Shown here piece by piece: positions 4,212 to 5,815 of a stretch of 5,815 bases of DNA. Source of the stretch: an uncultured Acetobacteraceae bacterium (GTDB lineage: Bacteria > Pseudomonadota > Alphaproteobacteria > Acetobacterales > Acetobacteraceae); NCBI GenBank assembly GCA_903839965.1, contig CAIMEK010000962.1:1-5815 (forward strand), in the 5' to 3' direction. The translations under genes were made by a program, and so were the position numbers. The notes beneath the pieces are model-generated. The model saw only the letters and a program-made list of their open reading frames with translations, did not search any database and was not told the DNA's origin. How positions within the stretch are numbered: position 1 is the first letter of the stretch; every line of letters starts with the position of its first letter.

Positions 4212-5642
4212 ATGATCGCCCAGTTGCCGCCCCGCCAGGACGTGCTCGCCCGCCGCGACGCCATCGTCGCCGGCCTGCGCCGCCGGCTGCCCGCCGACGC
4301 GGTGATCGCCGAGCCACTCCGCCTGAAGCCTTACGAAACCGACGCGCTCACCGCCTATCGCCAGGTGCCGCTGGCCGTGGTGCTGCCCGAGACCACCGAA
4401 CAGGTGGCTGAGGTGATGCAGTTCCTGCACCGCGAGGGGGTGCCGGTGGTGCCGCGCGGGGCCGGCACGTCGCTCTCGGGCGGCGCCCTGCCGATGCAGG
4501 ACTCGGTGGTGCTCGGCCTGATGCGCATGAACCGCATCCTGGAAATCGACACCGCCGACCGTCTGGCGGTGGTGCAGCCCGGGGTAACCAATATCGCCAT
4601 CACCGAGGCGGTGAAAGGGGAGGGTTTCTTCTACGCCCCCGACCCGTCGAGCCAGCTGGCCTGCATGATCGGCGGCAATGTCGGCATGAATTCCGGCGGG
4701 GCGCATTGCCTGCGCTACGGCGTCACCGCCAACAACCTGCTGGGGCTGCAGCTGGTCACCGCCGAGGGTAAGGTGATCGAGGTCGGCGGCCGCCACCTGG
4801 ACGCCGCCGGCTACGACTGGCTCGGCCTGCTCACCGGCAGCGAGGGCCAGCTCGGCATCGTCACCGAGGTCACGCTGCGCATCCTGCGCGGCCCGGAAGG
4901 CGCGCGCGCCATGCTGGCCGGCTTCCGCTCCAACGAGGTCGCCGGCGCCTGCGTCGCCGCCATCATCGCCTCCGGCATCATCCCGGTGGCCCTCGAGTTC
5001 ATGGACCGCCCGGCCATCCACGCCTGCGAGGCGTTCGCGCATGCCGGCTACCCGCTCGATGCCGAGGCCATGCTGATCGTCGAGGTCGAGGGCTGCCTCG
5101 CCGAGCAGGACGAGCTGCTCGGCCGCATCAAGGACATCTGCGGCCGCTTCGACCCGATCAGCCTGAAGGTTTCGGCCTCGGCGGAGGAAAGTGCGGCCAT
5201 CTGGAAGGGCCGCAAGGGCGCGTTCGGTGCGGTCGGGCGGATCAGCCCGGACTACCTGTGCATGGACGGCGTCATCCCCACCAGCCGCCTGCCCGACGTG
5301 CTGCGCCGCATCGGCGAGATGAGCGCCGAATATGGGCTGCAGGTGGCCAACATCTTCCACGCCGGCGACGGCAACCTGCACCCGCTCATCATGTTCGACG
5401 CCAACGATCCCGACAGCTTCCACCGCGCCGAGCGGTTCGGCGCCGACATCCTGACGCTGTGCGTCAAGGTCGGCGGCTGCCTGACCGGCGAGCATGGCGT
5501 GGGGGGGGAGAAACGCGACCTGATGGGCGTGCAGTTCAGCGCGGCCGAGCTCGACCAGCAGCGCCGTATCAAGTCCGCCTTCGACCCGGGCTGGCTGCTG
5601 AACCCGTCCAAGGTGTTCCCGCTGCCGGCCGGGCCCGCATGA
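4212..5642 (+). CDS. glcD: Glycolate oxidase FAD subunit GlcD
   Basis: This 476-residue FAD-linked oxidase closely follows E. coli GlcD (499 residues). With GlcE and the iron-sulfur subunit GlcF, that enzyme oxidises glycolate to glyoxylate at the inner membrane; D-lactate is often also accepted. The N-terminal PCMH-type FAD domain shows PRGAGTSLSGGALP (81-94), APDPSSQLACMIGGNVGMNSGGAHCLRYG (142-170) and GSEGQLGIVTEV (209-220). The C-terminal substrate/FAD-cap domain shows RKGAFGAVGRISPDYLCMDG (334-353), HAGDGNLHPL (383-392), the GEHGVGGEK block (426-434) and the FDPGWLLNPSK ending (458-467). All expected motifs are present. The start at 4212 is fixed by GGAGG and by alignment with the GlcD N-terminus. 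The stop overlaps the glcE start (ATGA), so the two are translationally coupled. A D-lactate dehydrogenase of the same family is the main alternative, but the glcE neighbour favours GlcD. Confidence 0.95.
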   Translation: MIAQLPPRQDVLARRDAIVAGLRRRLPADAVIAEPLRLKPYETDALTAYRQVPLAVVLPETTEQVAEVMQFLHREGVPVVPRGAGTSLSGGALPMQDSVVLGLMRMNRILEIDTADRLAVVQPGVTNIAITEAVKGEGFFYAPDPSSQLACMIGGNVGMNSGGAHCLRYGVTANNLLGLQLVTAEGKVIEVGGRHLDAAGYDWLGLLTGSEGQLGIVTEVTLRILRGPEGARAMLAGFRSNEVAGACVAAIIASGIIPVALEFMDRPAIHACEAFAHAGYPLDAEAMLIVEVEGCLAEQDELLGRIKDICGRFDPISLKVSASAEESAAIWKGRKGAFGAVGRISPDYLCMDGVIPTSRLPDVLRRIGEMSAEYGLQVANIFHAGDGNLHPLIMFDANDPDSFHRAERFGADILTLCVKVGGCLTGEHGVGGEKRDLMGVQFSAAELDQQRRIKSAFDPGWLLNPSKVFPLPAGPA

Positions 5643-5815
5643 GCGCGCTGCTGGCGGCCGTACCCACCGACGAGGCGGGCGTGGTGACGGCGGTGTGCGC
5701 TGCCCATGCGGCCCACGAGCCGCTGCTGGTGCAGGGCAACGGCTCGAAGCTTTCCATGTTGCGGCCGGTGCAGGCGGCGGGCGGGCGGTCGGCGGCGGGG
5801 CGGACAGGCCTCTCG
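5639..5815 (+). CDS. glcE: Glycolate oxidase subunit GlcE, 5' part
   Basis: The ATG at 5639-5641 overlaps the glcD stop by 4 bp (ATGA). The 59 codons before the window edge read MSALLAAVPTDEAGVVTAVCAA and then PLLVQGNGSKLSMLRPVQA. The latter matches the start of GlcE, where E. coli has PLVIQGSNSKAFLGRPV, the first part of its FAD-binding domain. GlcE is a second FAD-type subunit needed for glycolate oxidase activity. No separate ribosome-binding site is obvious, which fits coupling to glcD. The last 50 bp are very GC-rich and low in complexity, so base-call errors there would be hard to spot. The rest of the gene, and probably glcF, lie beyond the right edge. Confidence 0.85.
   Translation, partial: MSALLAAVPTDEAGVVTAVCAAHAAHEPLLVQGNGSKLSMLRPVQAAGGRSAAGRTGLS

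Noticed and set aside
4035..5495. Long minus-strand frame opposite glcD
   Set aside because: It is a shadow frame with Ala/Gly/Val/Asp/His-rich content and no motifs; glcD on the plus strand is unambiguous.
1..5815. CRISPR array, tRNA, rRNA or defence system
   Set aside because: I saw no regularly spaced repeats, tRNA-like cloverleaf, rRNA sequence or recognisable defence genes on either strand.

Overview
The window looks like part of a high-GC alphaproteobacterial chromosome. A Rhodospirillales-type organism is my best guess, but the rank below class is only inference. The main clues are a 41-residue zinc-less bL36 (rpmJ) of the form common in alphaproteobacteria, and GC-rich codon use in the metabolic genes. 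The sequence splits at about position 1800 into a decayed mobile-element region on the left and an intact core metabolic region on the right.

Left region (1-1800). From the edge inward there is a minus-strand fragment of valyl-tRNA synthetase that contains the KMSKS loop. It is cut off abruptly at about 208-212, where it meets the left end of an IS21-family element that keeps only about 13 codons of istA and the terminal repeats (210-360). An AT-rich stretch of about 235 bp follows with no recognisable gene. Next is a minus-strand serine resolvase gene whose reading frame is complete except for one in-frame TGA, at a position where relatives, as I recall them, have Trp. Two small palindromes lie just upstream of it. 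Then comes a 145-bp hairpin-rich, MITE-like unit with perfect 23-bp inverted ends. Last is the 3' third of an IS66-like transposase with a matching right terminal repeat. No element here looks autonomous.

Right region (1800-5815). rpmJ has its own sigma70-like promoter, which starts only 43 bp after the IS end. It converges on a lactate/glycolate permease gene (lldP/glcA family, minus strand), and a very strong hairpin lies between the two stops. A 434-bp divergent control region separates the permease from glcD (FAD subunit of glycolate oxidase). glcD overlaps the start of glcE by 4 bp, and glcE runs off the right edge. Together the permease and GlcD/GlcE (presumably with GlcF outside the window) form a 2-hydroxyacid uptake and oxidation module: import of glycolate or lactate, then flavin-dependent oxidation to glyoxylate or pyruvate. 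Two palindromes with shared GAAAC half-sites upstream of glcD are candidate operators.

I see no convincing new multi-gene system. The most notable points are the valS/IS21 junction, the one-codon lesion in the resolvase, the MITE-like unit sharing ends with the IS66 fragment, and a permease that differs from E. coli LldP at several strongly conserved positions.
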